DNA from: DATLBY01 sp035526665 | GTDB taxonomy: Bacteria; Acidobacteriota; Terriglobia; Bryobacterales; Bryobacteraceae | Direction of reading: 5' to 3' | Assembly (NCBI GenBank): GCA_035526665.1 | Contig: DATLBY010000210.1 | Coordinates: 1-38,794 of the forward strand | Length of the DNA stretch: 38,794 nucleotides | Part shown: one piece after another, positions 22,767 through 30,575 of the stretch | How positions within the stretch are numbered: the stretch's first letter is position 1 | Layout: the number at the start of each line of letters is the position of its first letter | Translations under genes and position numbers: made by a program | Notes under the pieces: model-generated | The model's database searches: none | The model's input: only the letters and a program-made list of their open reading frames with translations | Told to the model about the DNA's origin: nothing

Positions 22767-24949
22767 ACACCAAGCTGGTCCTCAACTACAGCAGCAAATC
22801 GGTGGAGCGCATCGAAACTCCGGCGCCCGCGGCTGGAGCACGCAGTCTGCTGGTTCAGACCGTATACTCCGCCATCAGCGTTGGCACCGAATCGATGATG
22901 GTTCGCCTTGCCCGCAAGAGCCTGCTGGCGAAAGCCCAAAGCCGGCCCGACTTGGTTTGGAAAGTTCTCGACAAATTGAAAACCGATGGCATCGTTGAGA
23001 CATACCGCCAATCGGCTGCGCGTCTGGCCGACTGCATTCCCCTTGGGTATAGCTCCGTAGGCCGCGTGCTGGAAGTGGGGAGGGCGGTAGGCGATCTGAA
23101 AACGGGGGATCTGGTAGCATGTGCCGGACAGAGCCTGGCTTCACACGCCGAAATCGTACGTATTCCGCGAACCATGTGCGCTCCGGTCCCGCCAGGTGTG
23201 GATGCGGCCCACGCATCATTTGCTGGAATTGCGGCCGTGATTATCAATGCCATCCGGCTTGCAAAGCCCGAGATGGGAAGCGTTATAGGAATCGTTGGAC
23301 TCGGACTGCTGGGACAGATGGGGGCGCGCATTCTCTCCGCTGCGGGTGTGCGGGTGTTCGGTTGCGACCCGAATCCCGCCTGCCGCGCGCGGCTGACCGG
23401 TGTGCGCAACGTGGAAACGTTTCCGGATGCCGCCGCGATGAGTCTGGCCATGCGTTCGGCCACCCGTGAGCAGGGCGCGGACGCGATTCTGTTGTGCGCC
23501 GCGCAGGAAAGCGACCGGTCCTTGCTGGCGACAGTGGCTGATGGCTGCCGCCTGCGTGGCAATATCGTCGCGGTGGGCGTAATGCCGCTGGTGGTACCGC
23601 GCAAAAGCTTCTACGAGCGCGAGCTCTCGTTAACTGTGAGCCGGTCCTTCGGGCCAGGAGTGTACGAACGGGAATATGAGGCGGGGAGCGACTATCCTTA
23701 TGCACACGTGCGCTGGACGGTAGCCCGCAACCTCGCCTATTTCCTTAACCTGCTTGCGGCGGGATGTGTGGATCTGACGGATTTCATCGACACCAGACTG
23801 GAATTTCCTGCCGATGAGGACCGCTACGCCGACTTGGTCACTGGAAAGATAAAGTCTTTCGGAGCCGTTTTCCGCTACAGCAAAATCGAGCCAAAGCCGT
23901 CATATTCCCGCCCAAGCGTCATGAGCGTACCTAGGAGCGGCCGGTTACGAGTCGGTGTGATCGGCGCGGGAACATTTGCCCGCAGCACTCTGTTGCCTGA
24001 ACTCGCTGCCATTCCTTCCGTCTCTTTGGCAGTCATTTGTTCGGGTGCGCCCGAGCAGGCCGCCCTTCTAGAAAAGCAGCACGGATTTGACCGCTGTTCG
24101 GCGCATGCCGAAGAGGTGCTGGCAGCCGTGGATATCGATGCCGTTGTGATCGCGAACCGGCACAACGATCACGCCCGGTTAACAGCAGACGCGCTCCGGC
24201 ACGGGAAGCACGTCTTTGTCGAGAAACCCCTGGCCCTCACCATGGACGATCTGCATTCGGTTGCGGCGGCCCTCGAAAAATCCAGTGGATCTCTTATGGT
24301 GGGCTTCAACCGCCGGTTCGCGCCCGATTATACGCGCTTGCGGGAATGGTTCCGTTCCCGCACCGGACCGGCAACCATTCTTTACAGGATCAACGCCGGC
24401 TGGATGCCGCAGGATCACTGGATCATGGATATTAGCCAGGGCGGACGCTTCCTGGGCGAGCTATGCCACTACGTGGACCTGGCAATGGACTTGGCGGGTT
24501 CCCCGCTGAAACAGGTCTACGGCTCGGTGACGGACGGTGCGGCTTCAGGCGACATGAGCGTTCTACTGCAGTTCGAAGCCCCGGTCCAGGCTACCTTGAC
24601 ATACAGCAGTAGCGGCCATCGCAAGCTCGGACGCGAACGGCTGGAGGTCTTCCGGGGCGAAGGCGCCGCCATTCTGGACAACTATAAATCTCTTGAATTC
24701 ATTTCCTCGTCGGGCAGGCAGAAATGGCGTCACACCGGCGCTCTACGTGGCCACCGTGAGGAACTGCGTGCGTGGGCCTCCCATTTATTGAGCCACGGCT
24801 GCGCCCCGGCCGCGGCCGATACGTTTCTTGCCGGCACAGAAGCCAACCTGCTCGCTCTGGAGTCCGCTGTGAGCGGACTACCCATGACCGTATTCCGGTA
24901 CGGGGTCCAGTCCCAATCTGTTGGAGAACTGATATGCGCATCGGACTGA
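22763..24949 (+). CDS. bi-domain oxidoreductase (MDR fused to Gfo/Idh/MocA)
   Basis: This 728-residue fusion begins with a medium-chain dehydrogenase/reductase domain at 1-375, with Rossmann motif GIVGLGLLGQMGA around 176-188. A Gfo/Idh/MocA domain occupies 395-728, with VGVIGAGTFARS at 397-408 and the family EKP at 487-489. In the first domain the zinc-ligand GHE motif of alcohol dehydrogenases is replaced by LGYSSVGRV, so catalytic zinc is probably not bound. Such two-domain enzymes recur in polysaccharide loci next to WbuB-type glycosyltransferases, as here. They are thought to modify a sugar by paired redox steps, but the reaction is not established to my knowledge. The gene is coupled at both ends (4- and 16-base overlaps). 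Confidence 0.82.
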   Translation: MNTKLVLNYSSKSVERIETPAPAAGARSLLVQTVYSAISVGTESMMVRLARKSLLAKAQSRPDLVWKVLDKLKTDGIVETYRQSAARLADCIPLGYSSVGRVLEVGRAVGDLKTGDLVACAGQSLASHAEIVRIPRTMCAPVPPGVDAAHASFAGIAAVIINAIRLAKPEMGSVIGIVGLGLLGQMGARILSAAGVRVFGCDPNPACRARLTGVRNVETFPDAAAMSLAMRSATREQGADAILLCAAQESDRSLLATVADGCRLRGNIVAVGVMPLVVPRKSFYERELSLTVSRSFGPGVYEREYEAGSDYPYAHVRWTVARNLAYFLNLLAAGCVDLTDFIDTRLEFPADEDRYADLVTGKIKSFGAVFRYSKIEPKPSYSRPSVMSVPRSGRLRVGVIGAGTFARSTLLPELAAIPSVSLAVICSGAPEQAALLEKQHGFDRCSAHAEEVLAAVDIDAVVIANRHNDHARLTADALRHGKHVFVEKPLALTMDDLHSVAAALEKSSGSLMVGFNRRFAPDYTRLREWFRSRTGPATILYRINAGWMPQDHWIMDISQGGRFLGELCHYVDLAMDLAGSPLKQVYGSVTDGAASGDMSVLLQFEAPVQATLTYSSSGHRKLGRERLEVFRGEGAAILDNYKSLEFISSSGRQKWRHTGALRGHREELRAWASHLLSHGCAPAAADTFLAGTEANLLALESAVSGLPMTVFRYGVQSQSVGELICASD

Positions 24950-26199
24950 TCACTAATTACTATCCACCTGAGGTAGGCTCCAATAGCTATCTCTATCAAT
25001 CGCTCGCGCACTATTTAGGCGCGCGAGGCCACAAAGTCTTCGTGATCACGGGCCAGCCTCGCTATCACGTGCCCGATGGCTCCGCGGAACCTGCCGCCGT
25101 GACGCAGGAAGTCTGCAACGTTACCGTGCTGCGCGCCAAAGTGCTGCACATTCTGTCTGGCGGAATCCCGGCTCGCGTGGTCAATGAGGCGGCTCTTCCC
25201 CTAGCGTTCCTGCGACAAGTTCGTCAGGCGCTTCCGCTGGATGTCATTTGCATGTACTCGCCGCCGCTTACCCTTGGGCTGCTGGGAATCGCGGCCCGCG
25301 CTCTCTGGCGGGTTCCCTTCGTCTTCAATGTGCAGGACATGCTGCCGCAGGCGGCGGTAGATATGGGCGCCTTACGCAATCCGGTATTGATCGCGGCTCT
25401 GCGCGGCATCGAGCGGCAGATCTATCGATGTGCAGCGGCCGTTCTAGTCCACTCGGAGGGGAATCGGCAGATGATTCATCGCTTCCACTCGACCCTCAGG
25501 ACTCGCATTCAGCCGGTCTACAACTGGGTGGATTTCGATCAGTTCGATTCATTAATGCCCCTGCCATCGCAAGTGGCCGCCTTCATTGAAGGCAAAACGG
25601 TGTTCAGCTATGGCGGAGCGCTCGGTCTTCAGCATGACATCTCGACGATTTTGGAGGCGGCAAACCGCCTCCGCCACAAGGAGGATATCGTTTTCGTAAT
25701 CGCCGGAGACGGGGTCCGGCGGGACCAATGGAGTGAAATGGTGCGTAGCCGCAACCTCGCACGGGTGCGTGTTGAGCCGCTGATGCCGCAGCGACAGTTC
25801 AACAGCCTCCTGCTCCGGTCGCGCGCATCCTTCCTCGCCTTAAGCCCGATGCTGAAAACGCCGGTAGTGCCTGGAAAGCTGCAGACGATCATGGCTGCCG
25901 GAGTGCCCGCTTTGTGCGTGGTGAACCCCGAGAGCGATGCGGTGCAGATGGTAGAGAAGGCCGGCTGCGGATACTGCGTAAAGCCGGGGCAGGTGGAGGA
26001 GCTGACGCGTTACATAGAGGTCCTCGCCGCGCGGCCTTCTGAAGCGGAACAAATGGGCGCGCGCGGCCGTGCGTTTGCGCGAAAGTACTTTGCCAAGGAA
26101 AATTGCATGGCAGCGTTCGAACAGGAACTCCTGCTGGCGGCCGGCCGCGCGTGCGGGGAAGGCGCGCCCGCACTGGCGGCAGAAACCGAAAACGCATGA
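24934..26199 (+). CDS. WbuB-like GT4 glycosyltransferase
   Basis: The start is ATG 24934 (MRIGLITNYYPPEVGSN), with GGAG nine bases upstream and a 16-base overlap with the previous gene; the longer in-frame reading from 24772 is inside that gene. The 421-residue GT-B protein has FVFNVQDMLPQAAVDMGALRN, which resembles WbuB (an L-fucosamine-type transferase) and its relatives. It also has the donor-domain segment VFVIAGDGVRRDQW and VVPGKLQTIMAAGVPALC. It should add one amino-sugar or related residue to the growing lipid-linked unit. The last 20 residues are Ala/Glu-rich with no clear function. The stop overlaps the next glycosyltransferase start (ATGA). Confidence 0.86.
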   Translation: MRIGLITNYYPPEVGSNSYLYQSLAHYLGARGHKVFVITGQPRYHVPDGSAEPAAVTQEVCNVTVLRAKVLHILSGGIPARVVNEAALPLAFLRQVRQALPLDVICMYSPPLTLGLLGIAARALWRVPFVFNVQDMLPQAAVDMGALRNPVLIAALRGIERQIYRCAAAVLVHSEGNRQMIHRFHSTLRTRIQPVYNWVDFDQFDSLMPLPSQVAAFIEGKTVFSYGGALGLQHDISTILEAANRLRHKEDIVFVIAGDGVRRDQWSEMVRSRNLARVRVEPLMPQRQFNSLLLRSRASFLALSPMLKTPVVPGKLQTIMAAGVPALCVVNPESDAVQMVEKAGCGYCVKPGQVEELTRYIEVLAARPSEAEQMGARGRAFARKYFAKENCMAAFEQELLLAAGRACGEGAPALAAETENA

Positions 26200-27320
26200 G
26201 AATTCTGATCGACGCCGCCAATTGCCGGGTTGGAGGAGGCGCTGCGGCGCAGCATCTGCTACGGGCCCTTGACAGTAGGGAGACCGCCATCGAAATGATT
26301 GCTCTGGTGCCTGCAGTGGAGGCTTTCGATCTTCGGCTACAACGAATCCGGCTAATACGCCTCCCGGTGGAAACATCGCTCCTTTGGTGGAAATGGGAAC
26401 GCGCGCGGGCTCAAGCTGCGGCTGAAACCGGTCGTGTGGATATTTATCACGCCTTGACCTGCCAGGCTCCCCCAAAAGGGATCCGCGCAGACGCTGTAAT
26501 CACTAGTTTTACGAACAGCAATCCCTACACGCGACGGAGAGCAGGCTGGCGCCTGAGAGACCGCATCCGGCTTGCCATTCTGCGTAGAAGGTTCCGCGCC
26601 AACCTGCAGCGCGCCACTCATGTAGTCGCGCATACGGCAGCAGCGAAGGCGCTGCTCGCGGACGTAGTCCCGGCTTGCGGCAAACCGGTAATGGTGCACC
26701 GGCTGGGAGTCGAAACGTTATCGGATTTCCAGTACGACGCCCGGCTGATGCCGGGTTCCTGCATTTTATGTCCTTCCTCTTACCTGCCGCATAAAAACCT
26801 GGAGCGGCTTCTTCGGGCGTACGACCTTTGCTGCCGCAGCGTGGATGCGCCGCCGCTTATTGTTGCAGGGTTTGTGATCGAACCATATCACTCGCGGCTC
26901 GAGCGGATCCGGCGCTCGCTCCATTCCGCCGCTTTCATTCAACTGCTGGGCGAGCAGAGCGGAGCCGGAATGGCGGATCTTTACCGGCGGGCTGTGGCAG
27001 TCGCGGTTCCGTCCTATGAAGAGACGTTCTCGCTTCCGGTGATGGAGGCGCTCGCCGCAAGAATCCCAGTGCTGTGTTCGGATCCCGGAGGTTCCTACTG
27101 GCTGCCTTACAGGGAATTCGAGCCCGGATTGATTTATTGGGACTGTTTCAGTATTGAATCTATCGCCGGCGGCCTCAGCCGCATCATTCGCTCCGAGGAC
27201 GAGCGCCGGCGCGTCTCGGCGATCTTACGCTCGAACCAGGCGCACCGAAGCTGGAATGATTACGCACATGAACTACTACAATGCTACCTAGACCTGATTC
27301 CGCAAACACAGACTGTGTGA
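26196..27320 (+). CDS. GT4-family glycosyltransferase
   Basis: The start is ATG 26196 (MRILIDAANCRVGGGAAAQHLL), overlapping the previous stop. The 374-residue GT-B enzyme has an N-terminal glycine-rich acceptor loop (GGGAAAQ). Its C-terminal donor site reads VPSYEETFSLPVMEALAARIPVLCSD, containing the E-x7-E-type motif of retaining GT4 enzymes. CPSSYLPHKNLERLLRAY is the typical strand-helix after the interdomain linker in mannosyl- and rhamnosyl-transferase-like members. Its donor sugar cannot be predicted. It overlaps the DUF362 gene by 40 bases, or by only 4 if that gene uses a later GTG. Confidence 0.85.
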   Translation: MRILIDAANCRVGGGAAAQHLLRALDSRETAIEMIALVPAVEAFDLRLQRIRLIRLPVETSLLWWKWERARAQAAAETGRVDIYHALTCQAPPKGIRADAVITSFTNSNPYTRRRAGWRLRDRIRLAILRRRFRANLQRATHVVAHTAAAKALLADVVPACGKPVMVHRLGVETLSDFQYDARLMPGSCILCPSSYLPHKNLERLLRAYDLCCRSVDAPPLIVAGFVIEPYHSRLERIRRSLHSAAFIQLLGEQSGAGMADLYRRAVAVAVPSYEETFSLPVMEALAARIPVLCSDPGGSYWLPYREFEPGLIYWDCFSIESIAGGLSRIIRSEDERRRVSAILRSNQAHRSWNDYAHELLQCYLDLIPQTQTV

Positions 27321-28303
27321 CGCCCTACCGCGGCTGGGTTGGTTCGCGGCAGCCCGGCTGGTCCGCTCAGGTATTGAGTTTTCTCGAGCTCGATGTAAGA
27401 AGCGGGGCACGCGTTTTCATCAAGCCAAATTTTACCTGGAAGAAACACGTTCCAGGAATCACCACATCGCCTGACTTCCTGCGGGAATTGGTCCATGAGC
27501 TAACCGGACGCGGAGCCACCATCACCATCGGCGAAAGCAACGGCGGCAAAAACCTGTTCACGGCGGAGGAAGCCTTTCAAGCACACGGCGTATACGATCT
27601 GGAACGGACATATGGTGTGCGGGTGATGAATTTGTCCGTCGCTCCCAGGCGGCGCGTGCGCATCGATTCCCGGTGCGAAGTCGAGTTTTCGGCGCCGCTC
27701 CTCGATGAGTTCGACTTGGTTCTTTCGACGCCGGTGCCAAAAGTGCACGCCATGACGGGTGTCAGCCTGGCGATCAAGAACCTCTGGGGCTGCTTGCCGG
27801 ATCCGATGCGTCTGCGGCATCACTGGAATATGAACCAAATCCTATGCACCCTGGTCAAACAGTTGCCGAGGACCGCCGCCATTTGCGATGGTACGTATTT
27901 TTTGAATGACTTCGGTCCCATGGATGGAACTGCGATTCCCCGCAACCTGGTGATCGGCGCCGACAATCTCCTTGCTGCCTCGCTGCTCTGCTGCCGTCTG
28001 ATGAACGTCGATCCGCAACAGGCGCCGCTGCTTCGCGTCGCAATGGAAAACAAGCTAGGGCCGTCGAGATGGCATGAGATTCTGCTGAATAACTCCCTGG
28101 AGAAGTTTCTGAGCACTGTGAACTATGAAGTTAAGGGCATACCGCTGACGTACATCACCAAGGCAGCCTTCCGCAGTAGAGTCTTGACGGCGCTTCTGTA
28201 CGACTCGGTTCCGGGCGGGCTTCTCCACCAGTGCCTGCGGCGGCTGCGAAGACTCGAGCTCTTCCGTTTTCTGATTTATCGCAACACAAAATTTGTTGAA
28301 TAA
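27281..28303 (+). CDS. DUF362 domain protein
   Basis: This 340-residue protein matches the DUF362 pattern: GARVFIKPNFTWKK near the start, ATITIGESNGGKN, LVLSTPVPKVHAMTGVSLAIKNLWG, and CDGTYFLNDFGPMDG. DUF362 proteins are sometimes fused to ferredoxin domains, but no such cysteine pairs are present here. The family has no firm function that I know of. Its position just before the initiating transferase suggests a role in making or handling a repeat-unit precursor. The start at ATG 27281 gives a 40-base overlap; GTG 27317 would give the 4-base GTGA overlap seen elsewhere in this operon. Neither has a strong ribosome-binding site, so the start is uncertain. Confidence 0.78.
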   Translation: MLPRPDSANTDCVTPYRGWVGSRQPGWSAQVLSFLELDVRSGARVFIKPNFTWKKHVPGITTSPDFLRELVHELTGRGATITIGESNGGKNLFTAEEAFQAHGVYDLERTYGVRVMNLSVAPRRRVRIDSRCEVEFSAPLLDEFDLVLSTPVPKVHAMTGVSLAIKNLWGCLPDPMRLRHHWNMNQILCTLVKQLPRTAAICDGTYFLNDFGPMDGTAIPRNLVIGADNLLAASLLCCRLMNVDPQQAPLLRVAMENKLGPSRWHEILLNNSLEKFLSTVNYEVKGIPLTYITKAAFRSRVLTALLYDSVPGGLLHQCLRRLRRLELFRFLIYRNTKFVE

Positions 28304-28321
28304 AGGGCCCCAGGCAATCCC

Positions 28322-29764
28322 ATGAGTGTTCTGGCAATTCCCGCTATTTCCATTTCCACGCCTGTGCACAAAGAGCGCAGCTTGGCGGCTTGGATGTTTG
28401 TCCTCGTGGATGCGATGGCGCTGGAAGTGGCGCTTCTGCTGGGTGTTGTCCTCAGACAAGTCATTCCATTGCATCCCGTCGCAATCACCCCTGACCAGTA
28501 CAAAGGCGTTGCCTTCGGACTTTTAATCATCCCCCTGGCGTATTACTTCGTGGGATTGTATCCCGGATACGGTATGAGCGAAGTCCAGAGATTGAAAAAA
28601 CGGGTCGGCGCCACTGTGCTCGCGTTCGTCCTTCTGCTGGGGTGGGACTATATTTTTCAGGAGAGGATGTGGTCACGTGGAATCCTGCTGGCGACACTGG
28701 TTTTTGCCCTGGTGTTTCCGCCAGTGGCGGTGAGCTACATTCGCCACTGGCTAACGAAGCTCGGCTGGTGCGGGGCGCCGGTTCTCATACTGGGCGCGAG
28801 CCGCACGGGAGCGCTGGTTGCCAGGACGCTGCGCGAACAGCCATCTTTGGGCTTTGTTCCGGTTGCATTCTTTGACGATGATCCGTCTAAATGGCATTCA
28901 GATATTGAGGGATTGAAGGTGCTCGGACCGCTAGCCGGGGCGTTGAGTTTTCCGGCGCGTGTCCGCATCGTCGTGCTTGCGATGCCCGGAGTGGATCGTG
29001 AGCGGCTGACGGCGCTTGTTCATGGGCTCTCGTTCCCGCACATCATCGTCATCCCGGACTGGTTTGGAATACAGAGTCTGTGGATTGAAGCGCGCGATCT
29101 GGGCGGCGTGCTCGGCCTCGAGATTAACAAGAATCTGCTGCTGGGCCAAAACCGGATGCTCAAGCATACGCTCGATTATGCGCTCGCTATTCCTCTCGCG
29201 CTCGTTTGTTTTCCGCTTATCCTCTTCCTGGCGGGTCTCATACGGCTCGTAAGCCCGGGCTCGCCATTTTACAGCCAGACGAGGGAGGGAGCCGGCGGCC
29301 GACGCATCCAGATCTGGAAACTTCGGACCATGCATCGGAACGCGGAACAACTGCTCGATCAGTATCTCGAAGAACACCCGTGCGAACGTGCGCATTGGGA
29401 ACGGCACTTCAAACTGACGAAAGATCCGAGGATATTGCCGTGGATTGGGAGGTTCCTGAGGCGTACCAGCCTGGATGAGTTGCCTCAACTCTGGAATGTC
29501 CTGAAAAGGGACATGAGCCTTGTTGGTCCCCGGCCCTTCCCGTACTACCACCAGGAAAGCTTCCGGCCCGTCTTCCGTAATCTGCGATGTAGCGTTCTTC
29601 CGGGATTAACAGGGTTATGGCAGGTTTCGGCGCGTGGCGATGGCGATTTGGAGAAGCAGGAACTATTCGATACCTACTATATCCGGAATTGGTCTTTGTG
29701 GCTGGACCTGTACATATTGGGCCGGACAGTCGAGGCCGTGCTATTCGCCAAAGGCGCTTACTGA
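28322..29764 (+). CDS. WbaP-like undecaprenyl-phosphate sugar-phosphotransferase
   Basis: This 480-residue polyprenyl glycosylphosphotransferase has four N-terminal membrane helices (about 20-140), a cytoplasmic Rossmann-like domain (VLILGASRTGALVARTL, DDDPSKWH) and a re-entrant membrane helix near 280-305. The catalytic domain contains FYSQTREGAGGRRIQIWKLRTM, RTSLDELPQLWNVLKRDMSLVGPRP and LPGLTGLWQVSARG. It transfers a sugar-1-phosphate from a UDP-sugar to undecaprenyl phosphate, starting each repeat unit. Full-length architecture and 476-480 residue size match WbaP. As last gene of the operon it follows the DUF362 gene by 18 bases. Which sugar is used (Gal, Glc or another) cannot be read. 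Confidence 0.92.
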   Translation: MSVLAIPAISISTPVHKERSLAAWMFVLVDAMALEVALLLGVVLRQVIPLHPVAITPDQYKGVAFGLLIIPLAYYFVGLYPGYGMSEVQRLKKRVGATVLAFVLLLGWDYIFQERMWSRGILLATLVFALVFPPVAVSYIRHWLTKLGWCGAPVLILGASRTGALVARTLREQPSLGFVPVAFFDDDPSKWHSDIEGLKVLGPLAGALSFPARVRIVVLAMPGVDRERLTALVHGLSFPHIIVIPDWFGIQSLWIEARDLGGVLGLEINKNLLLGQNRMLKHTLDYALAIPLALVCFPLILFLAGLIRLVSPGSPFYSQTREGAGGRRIQIWKLRTMHRNAEQLLDQYLEEHPCERAHWERHFKLTKDPRILPWIGRFLRRTSLDELPQLWNVLKRDMSLVGPRPFPYYHQESFRPVFRNLRCSVLPGLTGLWQVSARGDGDLEKQELFDTYYIRNWSLWLDLYILGRTVEAVLFAKGAY

Positions 29765-29785
29765 AGCTCGGTGCGGCTGCTACGC

Positions 29786-29806
29786 CGGCCGAAATCGGAA
29801 CGGCCG
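29786..29806 (+). terminator. weak hairpin after the polysaccharide operon
   Basis: Two copies of the self-complementary CGGCCG lie at 29786-29791 and 29801-29806 with a 9-base loop, followed by CTCTTTCC. It sits 22 bases after the WbaP-like stop. The T-run is short, so at best it is a weak intrinsic terminator. The strong hairpin at 29837-29858, which serves the opposite strand, may also help stop the operon. Confidence 0.3.
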
Positions 29807-29826
29807 CTCTTTCCGTCCTTCCCGCC

Positions 29827-29858
29827 AAAAACCAAAGGCCGATCATTTCTGACCGGCC
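29827..29858 (-). terminator. intrinsic terminator of the secG-tRNA-Leu transcript
   Basis: Read on the minus strand, GGCCGGTCA, a GAAA tetraloop and TGATCGGCC (29858 down to 29837) form a 9-bp stem with one G-T pair. TTTGGTTTTT follows (29836-29827). It lies about 22 bases past the tRNA 3' end. Stem, GNRA loop and T-rich tail are all textbook features of a Rho-independent terminator. Confidence 0.85.
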
Positions 29859-29880
29859 CTCATTAACTGCTTTATTTCTA

Positions 29881-29967
29881 TGGTGCGGAGAGGGGGACTT
29901 GAACCCCCACGAGATTGCTCCCGCTAGCACCTCAAGCTAGTGCGTCTGCCAATTCCGCCACCTCCGC
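29881..29967 (-). tRNA. tRNA-Leu (anticodon GAG)
   Basis: On the minus strand the 5' acceptor GCGGAGG pairs with TCTCCGC at the 3' end. The D-arm region GTGGCGGAATTGGCAGACGC is typical of leucine tRNA, and the anticodon stem CTAGC/GCTAG encloses TTGAGGT with anticodon GAG. A long variable arm follows, and the T-loop is GGTTCAAGTCC. CCA is encoded (29881-29883 in complement). The length of 87 nt and long variable arm confirm a class II tRNA. It follows secG by 13 bases, as in E. coli, where the secG-leuU pair also specifies tRNA-Leu(GAG). It is probably co-transcribed with secG and processed. Confidence 0.96.
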
Positions 29968-29980
29968 AAAACTGTGGCTA

Positions 29981-30529
29981 CTACTTTTTCGGTGCTGCCG
30001 GAGTTGCTGCCGGCGCAGTCTGACCCGGCTTAGGAATATACACCGGCAAGGTCTGGCTAGGCCCGCCGCCTTCTGGCGTCAAGGTCACCGATGGAGCTCC
30101 CGGAACCAACGGATCGCCCGGCTGGCCCACCCGAATCGGTGTCGGCTGATCGGACTTTTGACCCGCAGCCCCAACCGGGGTCGGCGTTCCAGCTGCCGGC
30201 GTACTGGCTGCCGGAGGAGGAGCGGTTGTCTTCGCAGGAGTCTTGGCAGCTGTGGACGACTTCTTGTCCAACACGGAAGCACCGGCCACACCACCCGCAT
30301 GCTTTGACGCTAAAACCGCCAAAGTCAGAGACGTCACCATGAACAGACCCGCCGCAATCGTCGTTGCTTTCGATAGCACGGTAGCCGCGCCGCGAGGTCC
30401 AAAGGCCGTCTGCGAACCCATTCCACCGAACGCGCCCGCCAGATCGGCCGCCTTTCCGCTTTGTAGCAGCACTACGATCACTAAAAATACGCACACGATA
30501 ATGTGCAGCGTTGTAAAGAGATATACCAT
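29981..30529 (-). CDS. secG: SecG preprotein translocase subunit with long tail
   Basis: The first 80 residues match SecG: helix 1 LFTTLHIIVCVFLVIVVLLQSG, the amphipathic loop AFGGMGSQTAFGPRGAATVLSKAT, and helix 2 IAAGLFMVTSLTLAVLAS. SecG joins SecY and SecE in the inner-membrane protein channel. After the core comes about 100 residues rich in Pro, Ala, Thr and Gly (TPAAGTPTPVG, PKPGQTAPAATPAAPKK). With the usual SecG topology this tail would lie in the periplasm. The usual length is about 75-110 residues; here it is 182. AAAGG upstream of the ATG serves as ribosome-binding site, and a sigma-70-like promoter lies just before it. It is followed by tRNA-Leu. Confidence 0.93.
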   Translation of the reverse strand: MVYLFTTLHIIVCVFLVIVVLLQSGKAADLAGAFGGMGSQTAFGPRGAATVLSKATTIAAGLFMVTSLTLAVLASKHAGGVAGASVLDKKSSTAAKTPAKTTAPPPAASTPAAGTPTPVGAAGQKSDQPTPIRVGQPGDPLVPGAPSVTLTPEGGGPSQTLPVYIPKPGQTAPAATPAAPKK

Positions 30530-30543
30530 CGGAACCTTTATTC

Positions 30544-30573
30544 AGTATAGTGTGCCGCGTGCCGAAGCCGCAA
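30544..30573 (-). promoter_or_regulatory. predicted sigma-70-like promoter of secG
   Basis: On the minus strand, TTGCGG (30573-30568) and TATACT (30549-30544) are separated by 18 bases. They sit between the glutaryl-CoA dehydrogenase stop and the secG start. The -10 is one base from TATAAT and the -35 keeps TTG. Transcription would begin near 30537, giving a short leader that contains the AAAGG ribosome-binding site. Confidence 0.5.
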
Positions 30574-30575
30574 CG

